A stretch of DNA of 64,000 nucleotides from Candidatus Rokuibacteriota bacterium (GTDB lineage Bacteria; Methylomirabilota; Methylomirabilia; Rokubacteriales; CSP1-6): positions 1 to 64,000 of the forward strand of contig QHRW01000126.1 in the NCBI GenBank assembly GCA_003220265.1. Direction: 5' to 3'. Made by a program: the position numbers and the translations under genes. This document shows, in pieces, positions 44,011-51,650 of this stretch (position 1 is its first letter; each line of letters opens with the position of its first letter). The notes under the pieces were generated by a model. That model saw only the letters and a list, made by a program, of their open reading frames with translations, was not told the DNA's origin and did no database searches.

Positions 44011-44478
44011 TTACGCGGTCTTCGGTCGCACGACGAGCTGGACGTCACAGTCGAGGATTTGAAGGAGCGACACCAGCTGATCCACCGACTTCCGGTAGTT
44101 CGTCTGATCCAGCAGCCGATAGAACTGCGTGGCCGAGGTTCCCAGTCTCCGGATGAGCTCACGGCGGCTCAGCGCGCTGGCCGCGAGTCGTTTCTGGACC
44201 TCGATCGTGAGCTTGTACAGGAGCTGATCGCGGAGGTGATCGGGATCCTTGTTGTACTCGAGGACCTGTTCGATGTGCGCGGTCCCTGCGCGGCCGGAGC
44301 GCAGGACGTAGCCGAACCCTTCGGAGCCGATTTCCTTGTCCACGAACACCTGCACGACCGGATCGGTCGCCGTCGGTTTGGGCGCGACCTTCGCAAAGGG
44401 CAGCAGCATGCGGCGGCTCGACGTGCGGACCTCGAACGCTTTGCGTCGGTTGTTGATGCGGACGCCGCGGATCTTCAC
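44011..44478 (-). CDS. XRE/HigA-like DNA-binding protein (antitoxin-like)
   Basis: 155 residues. The C-terminal third is a helix-turn-helix of the XRE type (SRRELIRRLGTSATQFYRLL then SVDQLVSLLQILDC). The N-terminal part (KIRGVRINNRRKAFEVRTSS, LLPFAKVAPKP) is a small beta domain I do not recognise. GTG 44478 overlaps the stop of the DUF4160-like gene (GTGA), the arrangement of toxin-antitoxin pairs. It may repress its own promoter through the palindrome at 44677-44694. Confidence 0.65.
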   Translation of the reverse strand: MKIRGVRINNRRKAFEVRTSSRRMLLPFAKVAPKPTATDPVVQVFVDKEIGSEGFGYVLRSGRAGTAHIEQVLEYNKDPDHLRDQLLYKLTIEVQKRLAASALSRRELIRRLGTSATQFYRLLDQTNYRKSVDQLVSLLQILDCDVQLVVRPKTA

Positions 44479-44714
44479 AGGCGTCCCTCCGCTTGAAGCG
44501 TCCGGATGAGGTCGAGAATCTCCTGTGAGATCGAGCCCTTCATCGCGCTCCCATTGTCCAGGTCCCACTTCACGACCAGCTTTGCCTCCCGATACACATG
44601 CACGTGGCGCGGGGGATGGTCGCTCTTCCAGCTGATGAACACGTACCCGCCGCGTCGGACCTTCCCCCACGGTGATGTTACCTTAAAAGGTAACGCTTCG
44701 CCAAGCCGGGTCAA
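44475..44714 (-). CDS. DUF4160-like small protein, possible toxin partner
   Basis: Up to 79 residues. The conserved core is GGYVFISWKSDHPPRHVHVY then VVKWDLDNGSAMKGSISQEI, with a His-rich DHPPRHVHV motif as in DUF4160 proteins. The start is uncertain: TTG 44714 lies inside a good -35 sequence, and the next in-frame start is GTG 44642 (55 residues, beginning just before FISW). The pair with the helix-turn-helix gene looks like a toxin-antitoxin module. Toxicity is not evident from the sequence. Confidence 0.55.
   Translation of the reverse strand: MTRLGEALPFKVTSPWGKVRRGGYVFISWKSDHPPRHVHVYREAKLVVKWDLDNGSAMKGSISQEILDLIRTLQAEGRL
44677..44694. promoter_or_regulatory. Palindromic operator overlapping the promoter of the TA-like pair
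   Basis: GTTACCTTAAAAGGTAAC is a perfect 18-base palindrome. On the minus strand it overlaps the -10 TACCTT (44687-44692) of a promoter whose -35 TTGACC is at 44709-44714 (16-base spacing). This is where an autoregulating antitoxin would bind. Confidence 0.6.
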
Positions 44715-44750
44715 TGCCGCGGATAGTAGACATCGGCTATGCAGGAAGCC

Positions 44751-44779
44751 TTGACACCCGGGCGCCCGTGGCCACAATG
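44751..44779 (+). promoter_or_regulatory. sigma70-like promoter of the split cyclopropane-synthase operon
   Basis: TTGACA at 44751-44756 and CACAAT about 16-17 bases further on. The start site would fall near 44786, nine bases before the ATG at 44795, so the message would be almost leaderless. Confidence 0.5.
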
Positions 44780-44794
44780 AGGGCGGGCCCACCC

Positions 44795-45175
44795 ATGATT
44801 CCCGATGCCGGTGTCGCTCGTCTCTCCGCGCGGGCCGGCGACGTCCTCCGGCAGGTCTTCGCGAGCGTCGACGGGGACTTCGCCTTTCGCCTCTGGGATG
44901 GCGCGCTCGTGCCCTTCGGCGCCGGGCCGCCGGCGTTCACCGTCGTGATTCACGCCCCCGAGACGTTCCTGGGGCTGATGCGCGATCCCACGCCGCTGGT
45001 CTTCGGTGAGGCCTACGTCGGCGGCGCCATCGACATCGAGGGCGACATGTTCGCCGCGATGCACGTGGCCAACGCGCTGGAGGACCTGCGCCTGCCGCTG
45101 GCCCAGCGGCTGCGGCTGTTGCTCGCCATCGGGCCGGCGGCCCTCCGGGCGCGCCGGCACAACGGACGCGCGTGA
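44795..45175 (+). CDS. N-terminal domain of a cyclopropane-fatty-acid synthase-like protein (split gene)
   Basis: 126 residues. FRLWDGALVPFGAGPPAFTV and FGEAYVGGAIDIEGDMFAAM match the N-terminal domain that precedes the catalytic domain in Cfa-type methyltransferases. Here that domain is a separate gene, with the catalytic part two genes downstream (46293-47189). ATG 44795 is preferred over ATG 44777 because the predicted transcript starts between them. The stop overlaps the FAD-reductase gene by GTGA. Confidence 0.75.
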   Translation: MIPDAGVARLSARAGDVLRQVFASVDGDFAFRLWDGALVPFGAGPPAFTVVIHAPETFLGLMRDPTPLVFGEAYVGGAIDIEGDMFAAMHVANALEDLRLPLAQRLRLLLAIGPAALRARRHNGRA

Positions 45176-46296
45176 CGTACGACGCCATCGTGGTCGGCGG
45201 CGGACCCGGTGGCAGCACCACGGCGTGGCGCCTGGCCACGGCGGGACGGCGGCCGCTCGTGCTCGACGCCGCCGTGTTTCCCCGCGTCAAGATCTGCGCC
45301 GGGTGGGTCACACCCGCCGCGCTCGCCGACGTCGAGATCGATCCGGCGAAGTACCCGCTCACCATCCAGCCCTTCACGGCCTGCCGGCTGGCCTTCGAGG
45401 GCGCGCGCCACGAGACGCGCTGGGCCGGCGCGGCCAGCTACGGCATCCTTCGCCGCGAGTTCGATCACTACCTCCTCGAGCGCGCCGCGGCCGCCGGAGC
45501 CGACGTGCGCTGCGGCGTGCGAGTGACCGGCGTGAGCGTGACGACCCGCGCGGCTCGCGTCGCGACCGACCGCGGCGAGTTCGAGGCGCCCGTCGTGATC
45601 GGCGCCGGCGGCCATCGCTGTCCGGTCGCGGCCGCGCTCGGCGAGATCTCGTCGCGCGAGGAGGTCGTGGTGGCGCAGGAGAGCGAGACGCAGCTGGCGC
45701 CGGCGGACGCGGCCGCGCTGGCGCGCTTCATGGACGCGCCCGAGCTCTACGTCGAGCCGGACCTGCGCGGCTATGGCTGGTACTTCCCCAAGGGCGACTG
45801 GGTCAACGTCGGCATCGGCGTCACGGGCGGCACCGACGGCAGCCTGCCGCAGCGCCGCGAGGCCTTGCTGAGCGCGCTGCGCGCCTCCGGCCGCTTGCCC
45901 GCGCACGTGCCCATCGCGCCGTTCAAGGGGCACGCCTACGTCGTGCGCCGCCAGGCGCCACGGCGCCTGGCCGGGCCGCGCTTCTGCCTCGTGGGCGACG
46001 CCGCCGGGCTCGCGCGCGATCTGAGCGGCGAGGGCATCGGCCCCGCCATCCGGAGCGGTCGGCTGGCCGCCGACGCCGTGCTCGCGTGGCTGCACGAGGG
46101 CGTCGCGCTCGACGGCTATGCGCGCGAGATCGAGCGGCTCTATGGTCGCGGCGAGCCCGGCTGGATCGGCCGGCGTCTCGCGCGGATTCCGGACGCAGTG
46201 GCGCGAACCGTCGTGCGGCTCGTGCTGGGCGCGGGCGTGGCGCGGCGGCGCATCGTGTTCGACGCCATCTTCGGCATGAAGGAAGCGGCGTCATGA
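45172..46296 (+). CDS. Geranylgeranyl reductase-family FAD-dependent oxidoreductase
   Basis: 374 residues. FAD motif DAIVVGGGPGGSTTAWRLAT at the N-terminus, CAGWVTPAAL (the C-x-G loop of GGR enzymes) near residue 42, and the second FAD motif FCLVGDAAGLARDLSGEGIG near residue 273. GGR enzymes reduce isolated C=C bonds of lipids. Here the gene lies between the two halves of a cyclopropane-synthase-like enzyme, overlapping both by four bases, so it probably acts on the same lipid (for example reducing a methylene product; inference). Confidence 0.82.
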   Translation: MTYDAIVVGGGPGGSTTAWRLATAGRRPLVLDAAVFPRVKICAGWVTPAALADVEIDPAKYPLTIQPFTACRLAFEGARHETRWAGAASYGILRREFDHYLLERAAAAGADVRCGVRVTGVSVTTRAARVATDRGEFEAPVVIGAGGHRCPVAAALGEISSREEVVVAQESETQLAPADAAALARFMDAPELYVEPDLRGYGWYFPKGDWVNVGIGVTGGTDGSLPQRREALLSALRASGRLPAHVPIAPFKGHAYVVRRQAPRRLAGPRFCLVGDAAGLARDLSGEGIGPAIRSGRLAADAVLAWLHEGVALDGYAREIERLYGRGEPGWIGRRLARIPDAVARTVVRLVLGAGVARRRIVFDAIFGMKEAAS

Positions 46297-47189
46297 GCAC
46301 GCACGCCAAGACCCGCGACGCCCTCGCCATCGCACATCACTACGACGTCTCCAACGAGTTCTACGCGCTCTTCCTCGACCCGCTCATGGTCTACACGTGC
46401 GCGTACTATCGCGAGCCCGACGGCACGCTCGCGCAGGCGCAGGCCGACAAGCTCGAGCTCGTCTGTCGCAAGCTGCGAGTCGCGCCCGGCGAGAGCTTGC
46501 TCGACATCGGCTGCGGCTGGGGCAGCCTGGCCATCTGGGCGGCGCAGCACCACGGCGCGCGCGCGCACGGCGTCACGCTGTCGAAGGCCCAGGCCGACTA
46601 CGCCGCCGCGCGCATCAGCGCGCTGGGCCTCGGCGACCGCTGCCGCGTGGAGCACCTCGACCTGCGCGACCTGCCGGACTCGGCGCGCTACGACAAGATC
46701 GCCGCCGTCGGCGTCATCGAGCACGTCGGCATCCCGAACTATCCGGCGTTCTTCGGCCGCGTCCACGCCATGCTCAAGCCGGGCGGGCTCTACTTGAACC
46801 ACGGCATCACGCACGGCTTTCACTGGAAGCCGACGAGCCAGACCGAGTTCCTCACGCGCCACGTGTTTCCCAACGGCGAGCTGGCCAGCCTGACGGAGAC
46901 GCTGGTGGAGATGGAGCGGTCGCGCTTCGAGATCCTCGACGTCGAGTGCCTGCGCCTGCACTACGCGCGGACGTGCCGTCACTGGGTGGAGCGCCTGCAG
47001 GCGCACGCCGACGAGGCCCGCGCCATCGTGGGCGAGCGCACGTACCGGACGTGGCTCCTCTACCTCACGTGCTCAGTGGTGGCGTTCGAGACCAGCTCGA
47101 TCGGCCTCTACCAGGTGCTGCTGCAGAAGCACGGCGATCGCACGCGCGGCGACGCGCCGGCCACGCGCGAGACGATCTACCGCCGCTGA
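46293..47189 (+). CDS. Cyclopropane-fatty-acid synthase-like SAM methyltransferase (catalytic domain)
   Basis: 298 residues. IAHHYDVSNEFYALFLDPLM is the Cfa signature, SAM-binding motif is LLDIGCGWGSLAIWAAQHHG near residue 68, and the active-site region VGVIEHVGIPNYPAFF near residue 142. It should transfer a methyl(ene) group to an unsaturated lipid chain. The normal N-terminal domain is supplied by the gene at 44795. ATG 46293 overlaps the reductase stop by ATGA. A sterol or other isoprenoid lipid substrate is possible, given the sterol genes opposite. Confidence 0.85.
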   Translation: MSTHAKTRDALAIAHHYDVSNEFYALFLDPLMVYTCAYYREPDGTLAQAQADKLELVCRKLRVAPGESLLDIGCGWGSLAIWAAQHHGARAHGVTLSKAQADYAAARISALGLGDRCRVEHLDLRDLPDSARYDKIAAVGVIEHVGIPNYPAFFGRVHAMLKPGGLYLNHGITHGFHWKPTSQTEFLTRHVFPNGELASLTETLVEMERSRFEILDVECLRLHYARTCRHWVERLQAHADEARAIVGERTYRTWLLYLTCSVVAFETSSIGLYQVLLQKHGDRTRGDAPATRETIYRR

Positions 47190-47211
47190 CCTACTGCGCC
47201 GGCCGAGGAGC

Positions 47212-47279
47212 GCCACGGCTCCGCCGGGGCCGCTGCCGAGCGTCGGGGGGGTGTGGGGGGCCATATCGGGGCCCCCCAC
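47212..47279. repeat. Intergenic terminator-like repeat, copy 2
   Basis: Between two convergent genes. GGCTCCGCCGGGGC is followed by a G-rich run and a hairpin (GTGGGGGGCC 47253-47262 with its complement 47270-47279, loop ATATCGG). It shares this plan with 31139-31205 read in reverse, so both are likely copies of one repeat that also acts as terminator. Confidence 0.6.
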
Positions 47280-49219
47280 TATAACGACTCGAACCGGGCG
47301 AGGGCCCACGTGGGGAAGTAGGCGGCGTAGAGGCGGTAGTCGAGCATCGCGGAGCCGAAGAAGACGCCGTTGACGGCGCCCGCGGGCCAGCCGCCGTCCG
47401 GTCGCTGGTGGTCGCGGAGCCAGCGCACGCCGCGCGTCACCGCATCCGCTCGCGGGCCCAGGATCTCGAGCAGCGCCAGCAGGGCCCACGCCGTCATGAC
47501 GGGCTGGCTCTGCGAGTGCTCGACATAGCGCCCGTCGCGCGCGCCCGTCCAGTGCTCGCCCCAGCCGCCGTCCCCGCGCTGGTGGGCGACGAGCCAGGCG
47601 GCCGCGCGCGCCAGCGCCGGATCGCTCGCCGGCACGCCGGTGGCGCGCAGCCCCTCGGTGAAGTGGAAGATCGCGTACGTCACGTTGATGCCCCACGCCG
47701 CGGGCAGCGAGCCGTCGGCGCGCTGGCGCCGGCGCAGGTAGCGCACGCCGCGGGTGATCGCCCGCGCCAGCGCGGGGCTCGCCAGCGACGGCTCGGTGGC
47801 GCGCAGCCGGGCGAGCGCGCCGATCGCCGAGGCCGTGCACTCGACGTACGAGGGATCGACCATGCAGCGTCCGAACATCTCCGACGGGTTCAGCCGGTCG
47901 AGCCACGCGGGCGCGCGCCGCCGCTCGTAGGTGCTGAAGCCACCGTCGCGGTTCTGGCGCGACAGGATGAACGCCACCGCGAGCCGCAAGCGCTCGCGGT
48001 CGATGCGCTCGGCCGCCGGCACGACCTGCCCGTGCAGCGTCACGAGCGCGCTCACCGCCTCCCCGGCGCAGTCGCTCACCGGCCAGCGGTGGGCGCCGTC
48101 CGAAAAGCACCAGCCGCCCGCGATCGGGTCCCGGTCCTGCGCGCGATGATGGGTCAGCTCCGTTCGCATCTGCGTGTCGCGCAGAAACGCGTAGCCGCGA
48201 CGCAGCGCCGAGGCCGTCGCCGCGCGCGTGCCGGGCGCCGACGACAGCGCACGCAGCGTGAACGCCGTGTCCCACGCGTTGGAGCGCGCGCCGGCGTAGC
48301 GCACGCCCGCCTCGTCCTCCCACCGCCAGGCTTCCACGCCGTCGAGGCTCGGCGCCAGGTCGGGATGCGCCGGATCGTCGGCGTACAGCGCGAGGCACGC
48401 CAGCAGCCCGCTCACCGGCGACAGCGCCTGGTAGCGGCTGGCGCGCTGCTCGTCGATCACGCGCTGCAGGCAGCGGTCGAGGGCGCGCCGCCGCAGCCCG
48501 GGCCGCGGCCGATAGCCGCGCAGCATGTTCTGCAGCGCGCGCAAGAGGCCGCTCGGGCGCGCGTGGAGATCGACGGACGAGACGTCCCCGGCATGGGCGG
48601 CGAAGTCCAGCGTGCTCCACGGCGCGCCGTACAGCTCCTCGCGCAGCTCGTCGCGTAAGCTTCCGAGCGCGCTCGTCAGCGTCCGGCCGTGCAGGCAGGC
48701 CATGGCGACGTAGATCGCGCGCGTGTGGCAGTACCAGCGCGAGGGGTGGAAGGGCAGCGCGCGCGGCAGCAGGAACAGCTCGGGCGGCGTCGGGTTCACG
48801 CCGCGCCAGTCGTAGAGGCCGATCAGCGCCAGCCAGAACTTGCCCCAGGTGGGAATCGCCAGCACGCCGCCGGAGTCGCGCTGGAGCCAATGCCGCGCGT
48901 CCTTCAGGACGGGCTCGTCGCGGCCGAGACCGAGCAGGCGGAGCGCGACGTACACGAGCGCGGTGACGAAGACGGAGCCGGGCGCTTCGGGGTGGAGCCC
49001 CCAGCCGCCGTCGGCGGCGCGCGTCCCCAGGAAGTAGCGCTCGAGGCCCGTGCGCCGCTCCGGGGCCAGCGCGCGCCCGACGACCCGCTGCGCGATCACG
49101 TACTGCGCGGTGATCATCGGGCACCACACCATCTCGCCTTCCCAGTCGCCGCGCGGCGACTGGAGGGCCAGCAGGTGCGTGGCCGCCGCGCTCAGCGCAT
49201 CGCCAGGTGCTCGTCCCAC
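47279..49219 (-). CDS. Oxidosqualene cyclase-like (sterol-type) triterpene cyclase
   Basis: 646 residues. Family blocks are GGWGLHPEAPGSVFVTALVY, IPTWGKFWLALIGLYDWRGV, ELFLLPRALPFHPSRWYCHT and NPSEMFGRCMVDPSYVECTA, plus QW repeats such as QNRDGGFSTYE. The catalytic site is PVSDCAGEAV. Lanosterol-type cyclases have D-C-T-A-E here, while squalene-hopene cyclases have D-x-D-D-T-A. The Asp-Cys pair places this with oxidosqualene cyclases, with two small substitutions. It would cyclise 2,3-oxidosqualene to a sterol skeleton. GTG 49219 overlaps the Rieske gene by 28 bases. A squalene epoxidase-like gene at 53164 supports the call. Confidence 0.9.
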   Translation of the reverse strand: MGRAPGDALSAAATHLLALQSPRGDWEGEMVWCPMITAQYVIAQRVVGRALAPERRTGLERYFLGTRAADGGWGLHPEAPGSVFVTALVYVALRLLGLGRDEPVLKDARHWLQRDSGGVLAIPTWGKFWLALIGLYDWRGVNPTPPELFLLPRALPFHPSRWYCHTRAIYVAMACLHGRTLTSALGSLRDELREELYGAPWSTLDFAAHAGDVSSVDLHARPSGLLRALQNMLRGYRPRPGLRRRALDRCLQRVIDEQRASRYQALSPVSGLLACLALYADDPAHPDLAPSLDGVEAWRWEDEAGVRYAGARSNAWDTAFTLRALSSAPGTRAATASALRRGYAFLRDTQMRTELTHHRAQDRDPIAGGWCFSDGAHRWPVSDCAGEAVSALVTLHGQVVPAAERIDRERLRLAVAFILSRQNRDGGFSTYERRRAPAWLDRLNPSEMFGRCMVDPSYVECTASAIGALARLRATEPSLASPALARAITRGVRYLRRRQRADGSLPAAWGINVTYAIFHFTEGLRATGVPASDPALARAAAWLVAHQRGDGGWGEHWTGARDGRYVEHSQSQPVMTAWALLALLEILGPRADAVTRGVRWLRDHQRPDGGWPAGAVNGVFFGSAMLDYRLYAAYFPTWALARFESL

Positions 49220-50262
49220 TTGCGAACGGTCAGCGCCTGGAACAGCCCGACCGCGGGATTGAGATCGGGCACGGGCCGGTCGAAGTGCCGGTCCCACGCC
49301 TCCTGCTCGGCCTCGACCGCGACGCCGTCCTGGCGCAGGAGCGGCACGATGAGCCAGCGGTTGGCCAGGCGCAGCAGCGGCGTCATCAGCCAGCGCGGCA
49401 CCCGAAGCGACGTGAGCGGGATCCTGAGCGACTCGAAGTAGAACAGGAAGAACGTGCGCGTCGTGCGCTCGTCGATGGGCAGGAAGAAGCACCAGTGCTT
49501 GATCTTCCCGTCCGTGGACGACCACTGGTACGGATAGTCGTAGCAGAGGTCCATCGCGTTCGTGTTCACGCGCCGGCGATCGACGAACATCCCCGAGATA
49601 CGGCCGCGGCCCACCTCCGTGTCGTAGGCGACGTGCACGCGGTCGCCCACGGTCTCGCAGCGCGTGAGGCGCGCGCCGGAGAACGGCTGGTATTTTCGGT
49701 GCAGCCACGCGTGCGTGAAGTCGCTGACGTTGTCCACGATCATCGAGTGGTGCGCGGGCCACGTGAAGTCCACCGGCACGCACGCCCACCGATCCGGGCC
49801 CTCCAGCTCCGGGATGTCGGGAATCCGCCGCTCGCTCGCCCGCGCCGGGTCGCCGGGGAAGATCCACACCAGGCCGTAGCGCGCCTGCACCGGATACGCG
49901 CGCACGCGGACGTCCGGCAGCGGATGGCCGAAGAGGTCGTGCGGCACGCCCGCCAGCCGCCCGTCGGGATCGTAGCCCCAGCCGTGATACGAGCACGTCA
50001 GCCGGCAGTCTTCGACCGAGCCCAGCGAGAGCTTGAGCTGGCGATGGCCGCAGCGGTTCTCGAGCGCATGCAGCGCGCCGCGCTGATCGCGGTAGAGCGC
50101 GATCGACGTCCCCCAGAAGGTGACCTCGACCACGCGGCCGCGCGGCACGCGTGCCTCGTACTCGACTGCGTACCAGTAGTCGGGATGGAGCCCGGCCGCG
50201 CGGGCCTTGTGGCGGCGCGTGCGCGCGTCCTCGTAGACCGGCGGCATCGACGTGGTGCTCAT
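49192..50262 (-). CDS. Rieske oxygenase, SdmA-like (sterol C-4 demethylation)
   Basis: 356 residues. The Rieske centre is RCGHRQLKLSLG ... CSYHGWGYDP (C-x-H and C-x2-H, near residues 68-91). The mononuclear iron site is MIVDNVSDFTHAWLHRKYQ near residue 175. The chain fits oxygenases of the SdmA/VanA type. SdmA of Methylococcus starts C-4 demethylation of sterols. Position between the cyclase and a CYP51-like gene makes that role likely, though ring hydroxylation of another compound remains possible. ATG 50262 overlaps the P450 stop by ATGA. The ferredoxin/reductase is not in the window. Confidence 0.82.
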   Translation of the reverse strand: MSTTSMPPVYEDARTRRHKARAAGLHPDYWYAVEYEARVPRGRVVEVTFWGTSIALYRDQRGALHALENRCGHRQLKLSLGSVEDCRLTCSYHGWGYDPDGRLAGVPHDLFGHPLPDVRVRAYPVQARYGLVWIFPGDPARASERRIPDIPELEGPDRWACVPVDFTWPAHHSMIVDNVSDFTHAWLHRKYQPFSGARLTRCETVGDRVHVAYDTEVGRGRISGMFVDRRRVNTNAMDLCYDYPYQWSSTDGKIKHWCFFLPIDERTTRTFFLFYFESLRIPLTSLRVPRWLMTPLLRLANRWLIVPLLRQDGVAVEAEQEAWDRHFDRPVPDLNPAVGLFQALTVRKWDEHLAMR

Positions 50263-51650
50263 GCGGGCTGTCCGACGCCCGCGGCGGGCACGGCGACGGC
50301 CACGCGACGGCGGCGGCGATAGCGCAGCCGGCAGGGCGGGCGCGGGCCCACCACGAACGTCGCGTAGTCGGGCCGGTGCGACGCCGTCGCCAGCGTCAGC
50401 TCGAAGCGCCGCAGGATCACGCTCCAGATCATCTTGATCTGCTGCTGGGCGAAGGCCGAGCCGATGCACCGATGGTGGCCGCCGCCGAAGCCGATCAGCG
50501 CGTTGCGCGCGCGGCGGTCCTCCTCGCGGCCGGGCGCGAAGCGGTCGGGATCGTAGCGGTCCGGCTCGGCGAACACTTCCGGCAGCCGGTGCGCCGCGGC
50601 CGGCGACACCATCGCCAGCCCGCCGGCCGGCGCCACGAGGTCGCGGTCGTGGACGTCCTCCAGGATCCGCCGCATGAGCATCACCAGCGGCGGGTGCATC
50701 CGCTCCGCCTCCTTGATGGCCCGCTCCAGCACCGCCAGCCGCCGGAGCTGCTCGAGCGTGATCGCCTCGCCGTCGAGCACCCGGCACTGCTCGTCGAGCA
50801 CGCGCGCGAGGTAGTCCGGGTGCTCGAGCATCAGCACCGCGGTCCACGTGGCCATGACGGCGCTGGTGTGCTGGCCGGCAAAGATCGTGGCGACGAGCAG
50901 GCCCACGATCTCGTGGTCGGTGAGCGCGCGGCCGTCGGCATAGCGAGCCTCCAGCAGCGCGTCCAGGAAATCGACGCTCGCGTGCGCGCGTGCGCGACGG
51001 GCGGCGAGCGCCTCGCCGATCATCGCGCCCAGCCGGGCGCGCGCGCGGTCACGGCGGCGGAAGGCCGGCACCAGCGGCAGCCACGGGTTGATGAAGCCGA
51101 GCAGGTTGATGCCGCCCTCGAGGTCGTGGAAGAGGTGTGCGAGGTCGGGCGTGAGCGCGCGGCGGAACTCCTCGCCCACCAGGCAGCGGCTGGCCACGAA
51201 CACGGTGAGCTCGTTCATGGCGGCGGCGAGGTCGAGCTCGCCCTCGTCGCCCCAGCCCGACACGAAGGCCTCGACCTCCTCCTGCATCGCGCGCGTGTAG
51301 GCGCGCAGCCGCTCGTCGCGCAGCGCGGGATAGAGGAAGCCCATCTGCTCGTCCATCGCCGCCGGCGTCGTGTCGTAGACGACGCCGCGCCCGAAGATCG
51401 GCGTCGTGAAGCGATAGACCTCGCGCGCGCTCAGCCGCGTCTCGGGCGCCTGGAAGAACACGGACTGCGCGCGCGGCCCGAGGAACACGGTGACGCGCGT
51501 GCCGGCCAGGCGGATCGAGAAGACGTCGCCGAAGCGTGCTGCGCCCTCGCGCAGGAGCGCCACGGGATCCTCGCGCAGGCGCAGCGCGTGGCCGAGCCAC
51601 GGCAGCCCGCCCGGCAGCATCGGCGCCAGCGCGCGGCCGCCGGCGCTCAC
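50259..51650 (-). CDS. Cytochrome P450, CYP51-like (sterol 14-alpha-demethylase)
   Basis: 463 residues. The I-helix is ATIFAGQHTSAVMATWT (CYP51 has AGHHTS), E-x-x-R is KEAERMHPPLVMLMR, and the haem loop is GFGGGHHRCIGSAFAQQQIK. YPALRDERLRAYTRAMQEEV and INPWLPLVPAFRRRDRAR are also CYP51-like. It would remove the 14-alpha-methyl group of a lanosterol-like product of the neighbouring cyclase. No N-terminal membrane anchor, as in bacterial CYP51. GTG 51650 is chosen because it overlaps the next gene's stop (GTGA); ATG 51620 is the alternative. Confidence 0.85.
   Translation of the reverse strand: MSAGGRALAPMLPGGLPWLGHALRLREDPVALLREGAARFGDVFSIRLAGTRVTVFLGPRAQSVFFQAPETRLSAREVYRFTTPIFGRGVVYDTTPAAMDEQMGFLYPALRDERLRAYTRAMQEEVEAFVSGWGDEGELDLAAAMNELTVFVASRCLVGEEFRRALTPDLAHLFHDLEGGINLLGFINPWLPLVPAFRRRDRARARLGAMIGEALAARRARAHASVDFLDALLEARYADGRALTDHEIVGLLVATIFAGQHTSAVMATWTAVLMLEHPDYLARVLDEQCRVLDGEAITLEQLRRLAVLERAIKEAERMHPPLVMLMRRILEDVHDRDLVAPAGGLAMVSPAAAHRLPEVFAEPDRYDPDRFAPGREEDRRARNALIGFGGGHHRCIGSAFAQQQIKMIWSVILRRFELTLATASHRPDYATFVVGPRPPCRLRYRRRRRVAVAVPAAGVGQPA

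Noticed and set aside
47279-49219. Squalene-hopene cyclase
   Set aside because: The DxDDTA motif is absent; the site reads DCAGE, and the other blocks resemble oxidosqualene cyclases. Squalene epoxidase and CYP51-like genes are adjacent.
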